Shown piece after piece: positions 1 through 9,257 of a stretch of DNA of 64,000 nt (positions within the stretch are counted from its first letter, which is position 1; each line of letters opens with the position of its first letter). The notes beneath the pieces are model-generated. The model saw only the letters and a list, made by a program, of their open reading frames with translations, made no database searches and was not told the origin of the DNA. Location of the stretch: contig NZ_JABAIK010000001.1 of assembly GCF_012641465.1 (NCBI RefSeq), positions 397,005 to 461,004 of the forward strand, in the 5' to 3' direction. The position numbers and the translations under genes are program-made. Source of the DNA: Vibrio agarilyticus. GTDB lineage: Bacteria > Pseudomonadota > Gammaproteobacteria > Enterobacterales > Vibrionaceae.

Positions 1-41
1 CCTCTTAAATTGTATCGAGACGTCAATCTCACTGTTGATGC

Positions 42-56
42 CGCGAGCTGCTCGCG
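42..56. other. Gap downstream of htpG (1-145) with short inverted repeat
   Basis: The first 145 bases lie downstream of htpG and hold no complete gene. A perfect 6-bp inverted repeat (CGCGAG / CTCGCG, 3-nt loop) is present, but no T-run follows on either strand, so it is not a convincing terminator. On the minus strand there is a possible promoter at 85-111 reading out of the window (TTCGCA, 15 nt, TAGAAT). adk commonly follows htpG in gammaproteobacteria and could be the gene beyond the edge; that is inference. Confidence 0.3.
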
Positions 57-145
57 ACAGGCCAACCCTTTTAAATCATGGCGCATTCTAACACACAATT
101 TCACTTGCGAATGCGCCTCTACGACTAAAGAATGCCGTTGTGCGC

Positions 146-2050
146 TTAACGATTGACCAAAAGGGCGTTAACCGAACCAAGGAACAATGATGGATCGTCA
201 AGCGAACCACGCTCGGCCAACATCGCTTGTCCGAGTAACAACTCAACCCAGCGCCCAAATTGAACCTCATCGGCCTCGTCTGCCATCTGCTTCACCAGCG
301 AATGATTCGGGTTAAGCTCAAAAATGTAATTCACTTTCGGTGCAGCTTGACCGGCAGCCTCCAGTAATTTGGCCATTTGCGTGCCCATTTCAAAATCATC
401 GGTGACGACAACTGCGGGCGTGTTAGCCAGTTTAAAGGTGGTACGAACTTCTTTGACGCGATCGCCGAGGTAGCTTTGTGTGCGTTCGACAACCGATTTG
501 AACTCTTGTTCTGTCTCTTGCTGCTGCGCTTTTTCGCCTTCATCATCAAACTGAGACAAGTCTAGGCCCGCTTTGGTGATAGACTGAAATGCCTTACCAC
601 CAAACTCAGTAAGATAGTTCATTACATACTCATCAATGCGATCAAACATCAAAATAACTTCAATGCCTTTGGCTTTGAATTGCTCAAGATGTGGGCTGTT
701 TTTTGCCGCAAGGTAGCTGTCAGCGGTCAGATAATAAATCTTATCTTGGCCCTCTTTCATTCGCTCAACGTAGTCAGCTAACGCAACAGTTTGCTCATTG
801 TTGTCATTATGAGTTGACGCGAAGCGTAGCAAGCCTGCCAGCTTCTCTTTGTTGGCGAAATCTTCCGCAGGACCTTCTTTTAGGACCAAACCAAACTCTT
901 GCCAAAAGGCTTGATATTTTTCCGGTGAGTTTTTCGCCAACTTCTCAAGCATGGATAACACACGCTTGGTGCACGCGCTACGCAGAGATTGAGTCACTTT
1001 ATTATCTTGGAGAATTTCTCGCGACACATTAAGAGGAAGATCGTTTGAATCAATCAAACCGCGCACAAAACGCAAGTACGATGGCATGAACTGTTCGGCA
1101 TCGTCCATAATAAAGACCCGCTGAACATAGAGCTTAAGGCCCGATTTGTGATCTCGATTGAACAAGTCCCAAGGCGCTTTTGCCGGAATGTACAATAGAC
1201 TGGTGTAATCGTTTTTCCCTTCAACTCGGTTATGGCTCCACGTCAAAGGGTCACTGTAATCGTGGGCAACATGCTTATAGAACTCTTGGTATTCTTCGTC
1301 ACTGATCTCGCTTTTGCTGCGAGTCCAAAGTGCTTGAGCTTTGTTAATCTGCTCCCACTGTTTTTGGTCGGTTTCATTGCCGTCTTCATCACGTACTGTG
1401 GTCTGAATCGAAACAGGAATACCAATATGATCGGAATATTTACCGATAACTTCACGCAAGCGCCACTCTGACAGGAACTCTTTGCCCTCGTCACGCATGT
1501 GTAAAATAATCTCAGTGCCTCGGCTCGCTTTCTGAGTATCTTCAATGGTGTACTCACCTTCGCCTTGTGAGTGCCACAAAACGGCTTGATCTTCGCTGGC
1601 CGTCGCCGCGCGAGTACGAACCGTCACACTGTCTGCGACAATAAACGCCGAGTAAAAGCCCACTCCAAACTGACCAATCAGTTGTGAGTCCTTACTTTGT
1701 TCTTGCGATAACTGGGAGAAAAATTCTGCCGTACCCGACTTTGCGATAGTACCTAGGTGAGTGATCACTTCCTCACGCGTCATACCTATGCCATTGTCAG
1801 CAATGGTTAAGGTATTTGCTTCGGTGTCAAAGCTGAGTTTTACGCCCAGATCAGCATTGCCTTGATACAATTCAGGCGCCGATAATGCTTGAAAACGCAA
1901 TTTATCAGCCGCATCCGATGCGTTTGATATCAATTCGCGCAGGAAAATTTCTTTGTTGGAATAAAGAGAATGGATCATCAAGTGCAGCAATTGCTTCACT
2001 TCCGATTGAAAACCCCGAGTTTCTTTGTTGTGAGTTGCTGTCTCGCTCAT
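146..2050 (-). CDS. htpG: Chaperone protein HtpG (bacterial Hsp90)
   Basis: ATP-dependent cytosolic homodimeric chaperone of the Hsp90 family, 634 aa, the usual length. The GHKL ATPase domain is intact: the helix with NASDAADKL at residues 43-51, DNGIGM at 85-90 and the lid motif [11 protein letters not shown] at 126-136. The middle domain carries the conserved LPLNVSRE stretch. The ATG is preceded by a GGAG ribosome-binding site. The gene is divergent from toxR, the arrangement typical of vibrios. HtpG is usually under sigma-32 control, but I could not find a convincing heat-shock promoter in the upstream gap. Confidence 0.98.
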   Translation of the reverse strand: MSETATHNKETRGFQSEVKQLLHLMIHSLYSNKEIFLRELISNASDAADKLRFQALSAPELYQGNADLGVKLSFDTEANTLTIADNGIGMTREEVITHLGTIAKSGTAEFFSQLSQEQSKDSQLIGQFGVGFYSAFIVADSVTVRTRAATASEDQAVLWHSQGEGEYTIEDTQKASRGTEIILHMRDEGKEFLSEWRLREVIGKYSDHIGIPVSIQTTVRDEDGNETDQKQWEQINKAQALWTRSKSEISDEEYQEFYKHVAHDYSDPLTWSHNRVEGKNDYTSLLYIPAKAPWDLFNRDHKSGLKLYVQRVFIMDDAEQFMPSYLRFVRGLIDSNDLPLNVSREILQDNKVTQSLRSACTKRVLSMLEKLAKNSPEKYQAFWQEFGLVLKEGPAEDFANKEKLAGLLRFASTHNDNNEQTVALADYVERMKEGQDKIYYLTADSYLAAKNSPHLEQFKAKGIEVILMFDRIDEYVMNYLTEFGGKAFQSITKAGLDLSQFDDEGEKAQQQETEQEFKSVVERTQSYLGDRVKEVRTTFKLANTPAVVVTDDFEMGTQMAKLLEAAGQAAPKVNYIFELNPNHSLVKQMADEADEVQFGRWVELLLGQAMLAERGSLDDPSLFLGSVNALLVNR

Positions 2051-2261
2051 CTTCGCTCCGTTAAACAGTAGAATTCACGTCAATATTCAACCGCACGCTT
2101 ATTAATATGTCGTTTGGTTGCACATCAATCGCTTCGTTATCGTTTAACATATGGCTGACAAATGTAAATTCAAGGCTAATAAGATCAAAAACGCTGTTTT
2201 TTTATATAAATTTAATTATGCTACCGCCATAAAAGTATCTAAATGACAATTCAGTTTTTTT

Positions 2262-2394
2262 TATACCCAAACAACTTGAACTTGAAGATGTAGGTAGGCG
2301 ACAAGCGAACAGCGCCGCTGAGCATAGATAAGCTATGTGATAAGATGTGTGAGTGCCAGTCAACACCGCTGCAACTTCAAGTGGGATGGGTATA
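2262..2394 (+). repeat. ERIC-like intergenic repeat, copy 1
   Basis: Full-length 133-bp element in the htpG-toxR divergent gap (2051-2460). It starts with TATACCCAAACAACTTGAA and ends with CTTCAAGTGGGATGGGTATA, so the ends are inverted repeats, as in ERIC (IRU) elements of enterics and vibrios. Near its left end CTTGAA is duplicated. It ends 66 bp before the toxR start, so either the toxR promoter lies in the short remaining segment or transcription runs through the element. Confidence 0.8.
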
Positions 2395-2460
2395 GATGAT
2401 GAGCCACCGCTTCGCCGTAACGCCAAGCGCAGGTATGACGTAATCAACTCGATGTAACTC

Positions 2461-3387
2461 ATGAGCAACATTGGAACCAAATATTCTATCGCGCAGCGCT
2501 TTGTTTTTGATCCCAACAACAATTCGCTGCTCGATCACGCAAACGACGAAGAGCTCGTACGCCTTGGCAGCAACGAGAGCCGCATTTTATTACTGTTATG
2601 CGAGAACCCAAATGCGATTTTAAGCCGTCAAGAGCTGCACGAGTTTGTCTGGCGTGAACAAGGTTTTGAAGTCGATGATTCGAGCCTCACTCAAGCGATT
2701 TCGACACTGCGTAAACTGCTGAAAGATTCAACCAAAACGCCTGAATTCGTCAAAACGGTTCCTAAACGTGGTTACCAGCTCATTTGTGGTGTCGAACGCG
2801 TCAAGCCAGTGTCACCGGAGCCGAGCCCAACAAAGATAGATGCCAAGACTGATATCACCGATAGCGGCCTTAGCGGCAATGAGAATAACCTTGCGCATGC
2901 TGATTTCGAGCCGATGATAGCGGACGGAACCGACACACCTGCTATTATGACCCATTCGGTCAGCGGGAGTATGTCGACCCAAACGTCATCCGAGGTAGCG
3001 CAGGCTCCATTATTTTCATCCCCATTGTCTCGTCGCATGAGATGGCTTGCCTCTTTGTTACTTTTAATCGCATTACCACTTGCTGCGTTTGCGCTCTCAA
3101 AACCCAATGAAGCTGAGTTTCGCCAAATTGCCAGCCATACAGGCGTTACGATTTTGGTGCCGCAACATCATCCAGATATTAAAGCTTGGCTACCAACAAT
3201 AAAACGCTGTGTGAATCAATACACCAAAAATCAAGCCAAAGCATCGGATCTGAATCAAGTGATTGTCACGGGTGGTCAAAATCACTTATTGGTGATTAAC
3301 TTTGTCCATCATCTCGATCAATCGAGTAAAAATTCCGCATTACGTCTCTTTACAGATGAACAAGTGGTCAATGAGGTTTGTCAATAA
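2461..3387 (+). CDS. toxR: Transmembrane transcriptional activator ToxR
   Basis: Inner-membrane one-component regulator, 308 aa. An OmpR/PhoB-type winged-helix DNA-binding domain spans about residues 10-110 (recognition-helix region LTQAISTLRKLL at 76-87). A Ser/Thr/Asp-rich linker covers about 113-190. A single membrane segment lies at about 195-212, followed by a periplasmic domain with two cysteines (Cys250 and Cys307) in the positions that form the ToxR disulfide. In vibrios it controls outer-membrane porins and responds to bile and membrane state with ToxS. toxS overlaps its stop codon. The linker is variable in this family. Confidence 0.95.
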   Translation: MSNIGTKYSIAQRFVFDPNNNSLLDHANDEELVRLGSNESRILLLLCENPNAILSRQELHEFVWREQGFEVDDSSLTQAISTLRKLLKDSTKTPEFVKTVPKRGYQLICGVERVKPVSPEPSPTKIDAKTDITDSGLSGNENNLAHADFEPMIADGTDTPAIMTHSVSGSMSTQTSSEVAQAPLFSSPLSRRMRWLASLLLLIALPLAAFALSKPNEAEFRQIASHTGVTILVPQHHPDIKAWLPTIKRCVNQYTKNQAKASDLNQVIVTGGQNHLLVINFVHHLDQSSKNSALRLFTDEQVVNEVCQ

Positions 3388-3920
3388 TGAAACGGCGTTA
3401 TCTAAAACAGAGTATTTATGTTTGCTTTGTACTGCTCTCTTTGACATTAAGTGCTTGGGTTTACTGGGTGAGTGACTTTAAGCTCAAAGCACTATTAACG
3501 GAAAGCGAGTGGCAGTCCTACAGTCAGTCGGTCATTTTTGATGATCAACAAGTCAGAGAGATGGTTGGTCCGCTGCGCGAAGTTCAAGTGAAAACTAACG
3601 TCAAATACCTAAGAGATGGTCACTATATTCGTGTGTCAACATTAAAGTTGACACCGCATAATTCAACCAATGATGTTGTGATCAATATTTCAGAGTCCGG
3701 CGTCTGGGAGGTAAGTGACAGTTACTTACTTTTGTCACCGCGAGAATTTAAAGATCTCTCCGCTTCGAAGTTAACCGATTTCTCTACAGAGCAGCTGAAG
3801 CTTATCACCCAAGTGTTTAAAATGGATGCACAGCAGAGTCGCCGAATCGATATTGTGAACGCGAAAACCTTGCTGTTGACAACGCTGGATCATGGTTCAA
3901 CGCTGTTAGTCCGTCATTAG
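3387..3920 (+). CDS. toxS: Transmembrane regulatory protein ToxS
   Basis: Periplasmic partner that stabilises and activates ToxR, 177 aa. A short cytoplasmic N-terminus (MKRRYLKQ) is followed by one membrane anchor (about residues 9-25) and a periplasmic domain. The ATG at 3387 shares one base with the toxR TAA (TAATG), a translational-coupling arrangement. An in-frame TTG at 3378 would add three residues but has no support. Identification rests on position after toxR, length and topology. Confidence 0.93.
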   Translation: MKRRYLKQSIYVCFVLLSLTLSAWVYWVSDFKLKALLTESEWQSYSQSVIFDDQQVREMVGPLREVQVKTNVKYLRDGHYIRVSTLKLTPHNSTNDVVINISESGVWEVSDSYLLLSPREFKDLSASKLTDFSTEQLKLITQVFKMDAQQSRRIDIVNAKTLLLTTLDHGSTLLVRH

Positions 3921-3968
3921 TTCGGATTGTCGAGCGCCAGATCGCATCATCCTCACTCGTTTTTAATT

Positions 3969-3993
3969 ATTCCGCTCAAGGAGTGAGCGGAAT
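3969..3993 (+). terminator. Hairpin after toxRS
   Basis: A perfect 10-bp stem, ATTCCGCTCA / TGAGCGGAAT, with loop AGGAG, 48 nt after the toxS stop and before the exporter gene. There is no long T-run on either side (AATATTACTC follows), so it may be a weak terminator or an mRNA-stabilising hairpin rather than a classical intrinsic terminator. Confidence 0.45.
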
Positions 3994-4030
3994 ATTACTC
4001 GGGCATTCCCGACCGCAGGAGCACCATTCT

Positions 4031-4789
4031 ATGACCTGGCTTGACACTATCATCCTATTTTTAGGATCATTGCTGGCCAATACGCTCGCTGCGCTTTCTG
4101 GCGGCGGCGCGGGTTTATTGCAATTTCCACTACTGATTTTTCTTGATTTACCGTTTGGCCAAGCACTTGCGACACATAAAGTTGCCAGCGTTGCTTTAGG
4201 GCTTGGTGCCGCCTTAACACATGTGCGCAGTGGTCAACTACCACTGAAGTTCGCCCTTTATTTAACGCTCACCGGCGCAGCTGGCGCCGTTGTGGGTGCT
4301 AACCTCATTTTACATATTTCAACTCAATTCGCCGAAACACTGCTTGGAGTGATGATTCTAGCTCTGGGTGTTTACTCACGAATCCAAGCCGAACTCGGCC
4401 AACAGGAATCACCACAAAATCGCACAGTCTTTGGCTTTACCATTGGCGCCTTAGGCCTCTTTATGATTGGGGTGACAAACGGATCTCTCACCGCAGGCTC
4501 TGGTTTACTAGTGACTCTTTTTCTAGTCCGTTTTTTTGGATTCGCGTACAAACAAGCCGTCGCTCTAACCCTTGTGTGTGTTGGGCTATTTTGGAATGGT
4601 ATTGGGGGCGCCGCAGTCGTTTGGGCTGGAGCCCCCATCTATTGGCCTTGGCTTCCTATCTTATTACTCTCGTCACTTCTTGGCGGCGCACTTGGCGCTA
4701 AACTCGCACTCAAACAGAGTAATCGCACGATTAAATTAGCATTTGAGCTACTTACCGTCTTGGTTGGCCTCAAGCTCCTTTTCAGCTAG
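4031..4789 (+). CDS. Sulfite exporter TauE/SafE family membrane protein
   Basis: Polytopic inner-membrane protein, 252 aa, of the TauE/SafE (DUF81) family, whose members export sulfite, sulfonates or related organic anions. About eight hydrophobic segments fall in two halves; the family glycine-rich motif LSGGGAGLLQFP is in the first helix pair and a related GVTNGSLTAGSG stretch is in the second half. The start was set at the ATG at 4031, because an upstream in-frame start at 3983 sits inside the post-toxS hairpin. The substrate cannot be told from sequence. Confidence 0.85.
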   Translation: MTWLDTIILFLGSLLANTLAALSGGGAGLLQFPLLIFLDLPFGQALATHKVASVALGLGAALTHVRSGQLPLKFALYLTLTGAAGAVVGANLILHISTQFAETLLGVMILALGVYSRIQAELGQQESPQNRTVFGFTIGALGLFMIGVTNGSLTAGSGLLVTLFLVRFFGFAYKQAVALTLVCVGLFWNGIGGAAVVWAGAPIYWPWLPILLLSSLLGGALGAKLALKQSNRTIKLAFELLTVLVGLKLLFS

Positions 4790-4815
4790 CCTTGGTGTGG
4801 CTCTTGCATTTGAAG

Positions 4816-5373
4816 TCACGCATTTGCAGCCAGTGATACAGACCCTAATAACTCGCCAGAAAAACTGATTACTTTCAGTTGGCCATCTTCGAGCAAACCA
4901 TAACTGGCTAAATGACCATCGCGAGGAAAAGTGACCGAGCCGGGGTTAAATATCAGGCAATTTTCCACCCATTGAGCCACAGGTAGGTGAGTATGTCCGT
5001 GCACAAGAACATCGCGTTGAGCCAAGGAAGGGAGATTGTTCTGATTGTAGCGATGACCGTGCGTCAGGAAAAGACGTTGTCCGGTCGCAAGCAGCACCCA
5101 AGCGTAATCCATCATCATCGGAAATGTCAGTAGCATTTGATCCACTTCACTATCGCAATTTCCTCGCACCGCAATAATCTCGTGAGCATACGCATTAAGG
5201 CATTTGGCCACTTCAGGTGGATTGTACCCATCAGGAATCGGATTTCGCGGTCCATGATTCAAAATGTCACCAAGTAAAATTAAGTGTTGTGCACCCGAGG
5301 CAACATATTGCGCCAGCATTTGTTGCGTTGCGGGCAGTGAACCGTGTAGATCTGAGGCAAAAAATAGTTTCAC
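4816..5373 (-). CDS. yfcE: Metallophosphoesterase YfcE
   Basis: Cytosolic phosphodiesterase of the calcineurin-like superfamily, 185 aa, close to E. coli YfcE (184 aa). All metal-binding blocks are visible: DLHGS near residues 8-12, GDILNHG, GNCDSE, THGH and the final GHTHLP. The family hydrolyses phosphodiesters with a dinuclear Mn site; the physiological substrate is unknown. It is convergent with the TauE-like gene with a 26-nt gap. Upstream lies an ERIC-like repeat. Confidence 0.9.
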   Translation of the reverse strand: MKLFFASDLHGSLPATQQMLAQYVASGAQHLILLGDILNHGPRNPIPDGYNPPEVAKCLNAYAHEIIAVRGNCDSEVDQMLLTFPMMMDYAWVLLATGQRLFLTHGHRYNQNNLPSLAQRDVLVHGHTHLPVAQWVENCLIFNPGSVTFPRDGHLASYGLLEDGQLKVISFSGELLGSVSLAANA

Positions 5374-5439
5374 GATACCGCTCCAATAAATCAGTTGGCG
5401 CCATTGTACACCTAAGTGAGCTCAAGAAGCAGAATTCAA

Positions 5440-5577
5440 TATACCCTTTCCACTTGAAGTTGCAGCGTTGTTGGCAGGCTCTCACAAACCTCATCACATA
5501 GTTTATCTATGTTCACGAAGTGTTCAGAGGCTTTGCTCGTTTGCCGCCTACCTGCATCTTCAAGTGGTTTGGGTATA
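5440..5577 (-). repeat. ERIC-like intergenic repeat, copy 2
   Basis: Full-length 138-bp element in the divergent gap between yfcE and the epimerase gene, in the opposite orientation to copy 1. Its ends are TATACCC and GGGTATA, and its right part reads CCTGCATCTTCAAGTGG. It is nearly the same as copy 9 at 55621-55758, including the shared CTCACAAACCTCATCACATAG core. Confidence 0.82.
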
Positions 5578-5679
5578 TATGCCTAAGCAACTTAGAGTTG
5601 CAGTGAATGCACGAGTGATCAAAGCTATTAATATGCGCATGAGAAACGTCACTGCATTCGATGGAAAACGGAGAGAACA

Positions 5680-6600
5680 ATGAAAATATTGCTCACTGGT
5701 GGTACCGGGTTTATTGGTGCCGAATTACTCAAGCATCTGACAACGTGGGAAGTTGTACTCTTAACCCGTGATATTGGTGCAGCTCAAAAAAAACTGCAAC
5801 ACACTGATATTGGCAATATTAAGTACATTGAGAACCTAGCCCTACTCGACTCACTTGATGGGTTTGACGCCGTGGTCAATCTTGCGGGCGAACCCATCGC
5901 GAACAAGCGCTGGTCTGAGGCGCAAAAACAGAAAATTTGTGATAGCCGCTGGCAGACAACCGCACAGATTGTTGAACTGATTCAAGCCAGCCAAACCCCG
6001 CCAAGCGTGTTTATCAGCGGCTCTGCTGTCGGCTACTATGGCGATCAAAAAGCACATCCTTTTGATGAAACGTTACACGTCGAAAGTGACGCATTTGCGC
6101 ATCAGGTGTGCACCGAGTGGGAACGTATTGCCCTACACGCGCAATCGGAGCGAACTCGCGTTTGCGTGATTCGAACTGGAGTGGTGCTTGGTCTCGATGG
6201 CGGCGCTCTTAAAAAAATGTGGCTACCTTACCAACTTGGTCTAGGAGGACCGATTGGCCAAGGCGAACAATACATTCCATGGATCCATCTACTCGATCAA
6301 ATCGGCGCGATTTTGTATTTACTTGAAACCACGCAAGCACATGGGATATTTAATCTCTGTGCGCCACATCCCGTCACAAATGCCATGTTTAGTAAAACGT
6401 TAGCCAAAACGCTGCATCGCCCTCATCTGCTTACCACGCCCAAATGGGGAATTCGTCTTCTTCTCGGTGAGGGGGCGTGTTTGTTGCTAGACAGCCTACG
6501 AGCAAAACCAAAACGACTCACAGAGATCGGATTTCAATTTAGCTTCTCCCATTTAGAGCCGGCATTAAAAAACTTGGTCAGCCTGTCTAACAAAGGGTAA
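5680..6600 (+). CDS. yfcH: TIGR01777 family NAD(P)-binding epimerase-like protein
   Basis: Extended short-chain dehydrogenase/epimerase-like protein, 306 aa, matching the YfcH/TIGR01777 family (about 300 aa). The N-terminus carries the nucleotide-binding motif GGTGFIG at residues 7-13, followed by VNLAGEPI and the active-site-like GSAVGYYG region with the tyrosines. A DUF1731-like C-terminal tail is present. The reaction is unknown. The start ATG has GGAGAG upstream. It lies 27 nt before ybbO in the same direction, and the two are probably cotranscribed. Confidence 0.88.
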   Translation: MKILLTGGTGFIGAELLKHLTTWEVVLLTRDIGAAQKKLQHTDIGNIKYIENLALLDSLDGFDAVVNLAGEPIANKRWSEAQKQKICDSRWQTTAQIVELIQASQTPPSVFISGSAVGYYGDQKAHPFDETLHVESDAFAHQVCTEWERIALHAQSERTRVCVIRTGVVLGLDGGALKKMWLPYQLGLGGPIGQGEQYIPWIHLLDQIGAILYLLETTQAHGIFNLCAPHPVTNAMFSKTLAKTLHRPHLLTTPKWGIRLLLGEGACLLLDSLRAKPKRLTEIGFQFSFSHLEPALKNLVSLSNKG

Positions 6601-6627
6601 TCTTGGGTCATTTATCATGGAGATAAC

Positions 6628-7455
6628 ATGAAAGAACCCATCCTTATTACTGGCTGCTCCAGTGGCATTGGTTACACTTGCGCTCATGCCCTACATCAAG
6701 AGGGTTATCAAGTGATAGCGTCATGTCGCAGCCTTGATGATGTCAAGCGCTTACAGCACGAAGGACTCACTTGCATACAGCTTGATCTGAACGATAAGAA
6801 AAGCATCGATGACGCTGTCGCCGAAACCCTAAAACTCACCGACGGTAAATTGTACGCACTTTTTAATAATGGTGCCTACGGTCAACCAGGTGCACTTGAA
6901 GATCTTCCCACCGAAGCATTACGTGAACAATTTGAAACCAACGTATTTGGTTGGCATCATCTGGTTCGACAGGTGCTGCCCATCATGATAAGCGAAAAGC
7001 GCGGGCGCATTATCCAAAATAGCTCCGTACTGGGTTTTGCTGCGATGCAATATCGCGGTGCATACAACGCATCAAAATTTGCCATCGAAGGTTGGAGTGA
7101 CACGCTGCGACTGGAACTCCGTAACACCAATGTTCACATTAGTATTCTTGAGCCCGGACCGATAGAAACCCAATTTCGCGCGAATGCATTAGCGGCATTT
7201 CAACGTTGGATTGCCTATGAGACCAGCCGACACCACCATGAATACAACCAACAAATTCATAGACTTAGCAACAAAAAATCAAACAATAAGTTTACATTAC
7301 CGCCAGAGGCGTGTCTTGAACCATTGCGTCATGCACTTACTGCCCGCCAGCCGAAAATACGTTACAGAATCACCACACCAACTCGGCTTTTTGCCGTGCT
7401 AAAACGGCTGCTTCCCCAACGCTGGCTCGATAGCATTTTGGCGCGTGCAGCTTAA
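6628..7455 (+). CDS. ybbO: SDR family oxidoreductase YbbO
   Basis: Classical short-chain dehydrogenase, 275 aa. The cofactor motif is GCSSGIG (about residues 8-14), NNGAYG is the structural NNAG motif, and the Ser and YNASK (Tyr-x-x-x-Lys) give the catalytic set. It resembles E. coli YbbO, an NADP-dependent aldehyde reductase, including the C-terminal KRLLPQRWLDSIL tail. YbbO neighbours YbbN/CnoX in E. coli, and here cnoX follows at 7989, which supports the assignment. A GGAG-like site lies before the ATG. Confidence 0.88.
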   Translation: MKEPILITGCSSGIGYTCAHALHQEGYQVIASCRSLDDVKRLQHEGLTCIQLDLNDKKSIDDAVAETLKLTDGKLYALFNNGAYGQPGALEDLPTEALREQFETNVFGWHHLVRQVLPIMISEKRGRIIQNSSVLGFAAMQYRGAYNASKFAIEGWSDTLRLELRNTNVHISILEPGPIETQFRANALAAFQRWIAYETSRHHHEYNQQIHRLSNKKSNNKFTLPPEACLEPLRHALTARQPKIRYRITTPTRLFAVLKRLLPQRWLDSILARAA

Positions 7456-7621
7456 GGTTAAGAGTTCATATCCAAACAGTCTCGAGTTACAGATCAGAGG
7501 GAAGGCTCAAGACGTTTGAAAAGCGCGAGTAACATTAATTGATGTGACTGTCATTATTCGGTAACAAAAGCGTGCGAAGATGCATCATCTGCTTAATTTA
7601 GGCAGACCCTACCCTTGCTGC

Positions 7622-7699
7622 ATGAGAACACAAATGACGCTGAATCATTTAAATTGGTTGAGCTTGGGGGTCGTCGTCGTACTGTTTATCGTGTTTTAA
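7622..7699 (+). CDS. Possible branched-chain-rich leader peptide (25 codons)
   Basis: A 25-codon reading frame (21 if the inner ATG at 7634 is used) ending in a run with GVVVVLFIVF. Eleven of the 25 residues are Leu, Val or Ile, four of them consecutive valines, which resembles attenuation leader peptides of ilv operons. An intrinsic-terminator hairpin lies about 170 nt downstream at 7869-7896. No ilv or leu gene follows; the next gene is cnoX. It could equally be a tiny membrane peptide or chance. No strong ribosome-binding site precedes the first ATG. Confidence 0.3.
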   Translation: MRTQMTLNHLNWLSLGVVVVLFIVF

Positions 7700-7868
7700 T
7701 TTGATGCCAAAGCGAAGCAATCAAGATAACGTGGCTCAAACTAAACACCGTTCAGTTACTCAGCAGGCTTGGTGACACAAAAGGAAGCGCGCGCATTACT
7801 GCTCCTTTTATCACATCAAGCTTTGCAGACATCGATTAATATCACGACTCGGTTCCTGTTCGACGATG

Positions 7869-7896
7869 AAACGCTGCCTCGGCAGCGTTTTTCATT
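7869..7896 (+). terminator. Intrinsic terminator without an assigned gene
   Basis: An 8-bp stem ACGCTGCC / GGCAGCGT followed by TTTTCATTTT on the plus strand. It lies 415 nt after ybbO and 93 nt before cnoX. The 533-nt gap at 7456-7988 holds only this hairpin and the small frame at 7622, so the hairpin may be an attenuator, or the 3' end of a small RNA. Confidence 0.6.
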
Positions 7897-7988
7897 TTAT
7901 GGCGTCGCCTTTTTATCTCAGTTGCTTGAAATCACCAAGGTTATCCCCATATTCTTGTAACACTCTCTGCCACTGTTAGGATATCAGC

Positions 7989-8843
7989 ATGACCACTCCC
8001 TTTGTTGTCGAACTCACCGAGCACAACTTTCAACAGCTCATTGAGAGCTCGCTGAACACGCCACTTTTAATTCATTTTTGGGCTAATCCACAGCCAGAAA
8101 GTGTTGAAATCATTCCCGCATTACAGAACCTTGCGCAACAATATCAAGGTCAAATGACCCTCGCGTTACTCGATTGTGAAAGTCAACCTGCCATTGCTGG
8201 GCAGTTTGGCGTACAAATGCTCCCCACAATTGCTTTGTTTGTTTCAGGCCAGCCGGTCGATGGGCTTGGCGGACCACAATCGATTGATTCGATTCGAGCC
8301 ATGTTGGCAAAACACCTTCCAAACCCAGAGTTGCAACTTCTCGACCAAGCGAAACAATTGAATCAGCAAGGTCAGTTTGATTCTGCTCAAACCATTCTGG
8401 TGACACTCAGTGACGAGATCCGTCATCATCCAGAAGCCAAACTTGTTATGGCAGAAACACTTATTGGCTTAGAGCAAATTGATGCGGCTAAAGCATTCCT
8501 TGAGCAAATTCCGCTGGAATATCAAGACAACTATTTCGAAAGCCTAGTAGCAAAAATTGCGCTCACTCAGCAAGCCGCAGAAAGCCCAGAGCTATTAGAG
8601 TTAGAGTCTGCCTTTGCACAAAATACTAACGACCTTGAATTACGTTTAGAGCTTGCAACCCTTTATCATCAGGCTAAGCGCAACGAAGAGGCTTTGGAGT
8701 TATTATGGCAAGTGCTAATGACTAACCTCAATGTGAAAGATGGTGAGATAAAACAACGGTTTATGGATATTCTTTCGGCACTTGGCCAAGGTGACCGAGT
8801 TGCATCAACTTACCGACGCAAACTCTACTCTCTCCTGTATTAA
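7989..8843 (+). CDS. cnoX: Chaperedoxin CnoX (YbbN), thioredoxin-TPR co-chaperone
   Basis: Cytosolic thioredoxin-fold protein with a C-terminal tetratricopeptide region, 284 aa, the same length as E. coli YbbN/CnoX. That family protects substrates from over-oxidation and hands them to GroEL and DnaK. The N-terminal domain (about 1-110) has WANPQPES where thioredoxins have WCGPC, so no redox-active CXXC is present; the only nearby cysteine is in LLDCES, the position of the conserved CnoX cysteine. TPR-like helices run from about residue 115 to the end. Confidence 0.92.
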   Translation: MTTPFVVELTEHNFQQLIESSLNTPLLIHFWANPQPESVEIIPALQNLAQQYQGQMTLALLDCESQPAIAGQFGVQMLPTIALFVSGQPVDGLGGPQSIDSIRAMLAKHLPNPELQLLDQAKQLNQQGQFDSAQTILVTLSDEIRHHPEAKLVMAETLIGLEQIDAAKAFLEQIPLEYQDNYFESLVAKIALTQQAAESPELLELESAFAQNTNDLELRLELATLYHQAKRNEEALELLWQVLMTNLNVKDGEIKQRFMDILSALGQGDRVASTYRRKLYSLLY

Positions 8844-9257
8844 GTGGAATGCCCAAACCACTTGAGTTGCGGCGAGTAGCTTACGCCTCATTTATTCTGC
8901 TATTCAATGCAACTCAACTTAATACTGTCACATTGATGGGATTTTGCACTAAGTCAGTGCATCCCATTTATTCTCGGTGACGTTGAAACGACCAAATGTC
9001 ACCAAACTTCAAATAACCCTAAAAAATACTCATTAAAATCAAATGCTTATTTCGTTTATTTGAAAAATAAAGAAACGACTTTGTTTTACATTTCATTCAA
9101 TTCTTCACCGTCTATCTCCATGCTTTGCCAAATTTCGCGCCAAAATCACAATAAAATGGCCGACTTATTTTCGGCGCCGCGCAAAAAACACTATCTATAC
9201 TCCCATCAGCAAATGACGTTACTTTTGCGATTTAAACCACACTTTGGGAGAGTTATT
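8844..9257. other. Intergenic gap, AT-rich
   Basis: A 414-nt gap between cnoX and the small secreted protein. At 8851-8875 a short run (CCCAAACCACTTGAGTTGCGG) resembles the left end of the ERIC-like repeat, but the rest of the element is absent. The remainder is AT-rich and probably contains the promoter of the downstream gene. I see no further gene. Confidence 0.4.

Noticed and set aside
42-56. CGCGAG/CTCGCG hairpin as htpG terminator
   Set aside because: No T-run on the minus strand and it lies about 90 nt beyond the stop; it may be a chance dyad.
2202-2522. Minus-strand frame upstream of toxR
   Set aside because: Most of it is ERIC-like repeat sequence and it overlaps the start of toxR.
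7769-7960. 63-codon frame upstream of cnoX
   Set aside because: It spans the intrinsic terminator hairpin and shows no family features.
8851-8875. Another ERIC-like copy after cnoX
   Set aside because: Only about 20 bases resemble the left arm, with no right arm or core.
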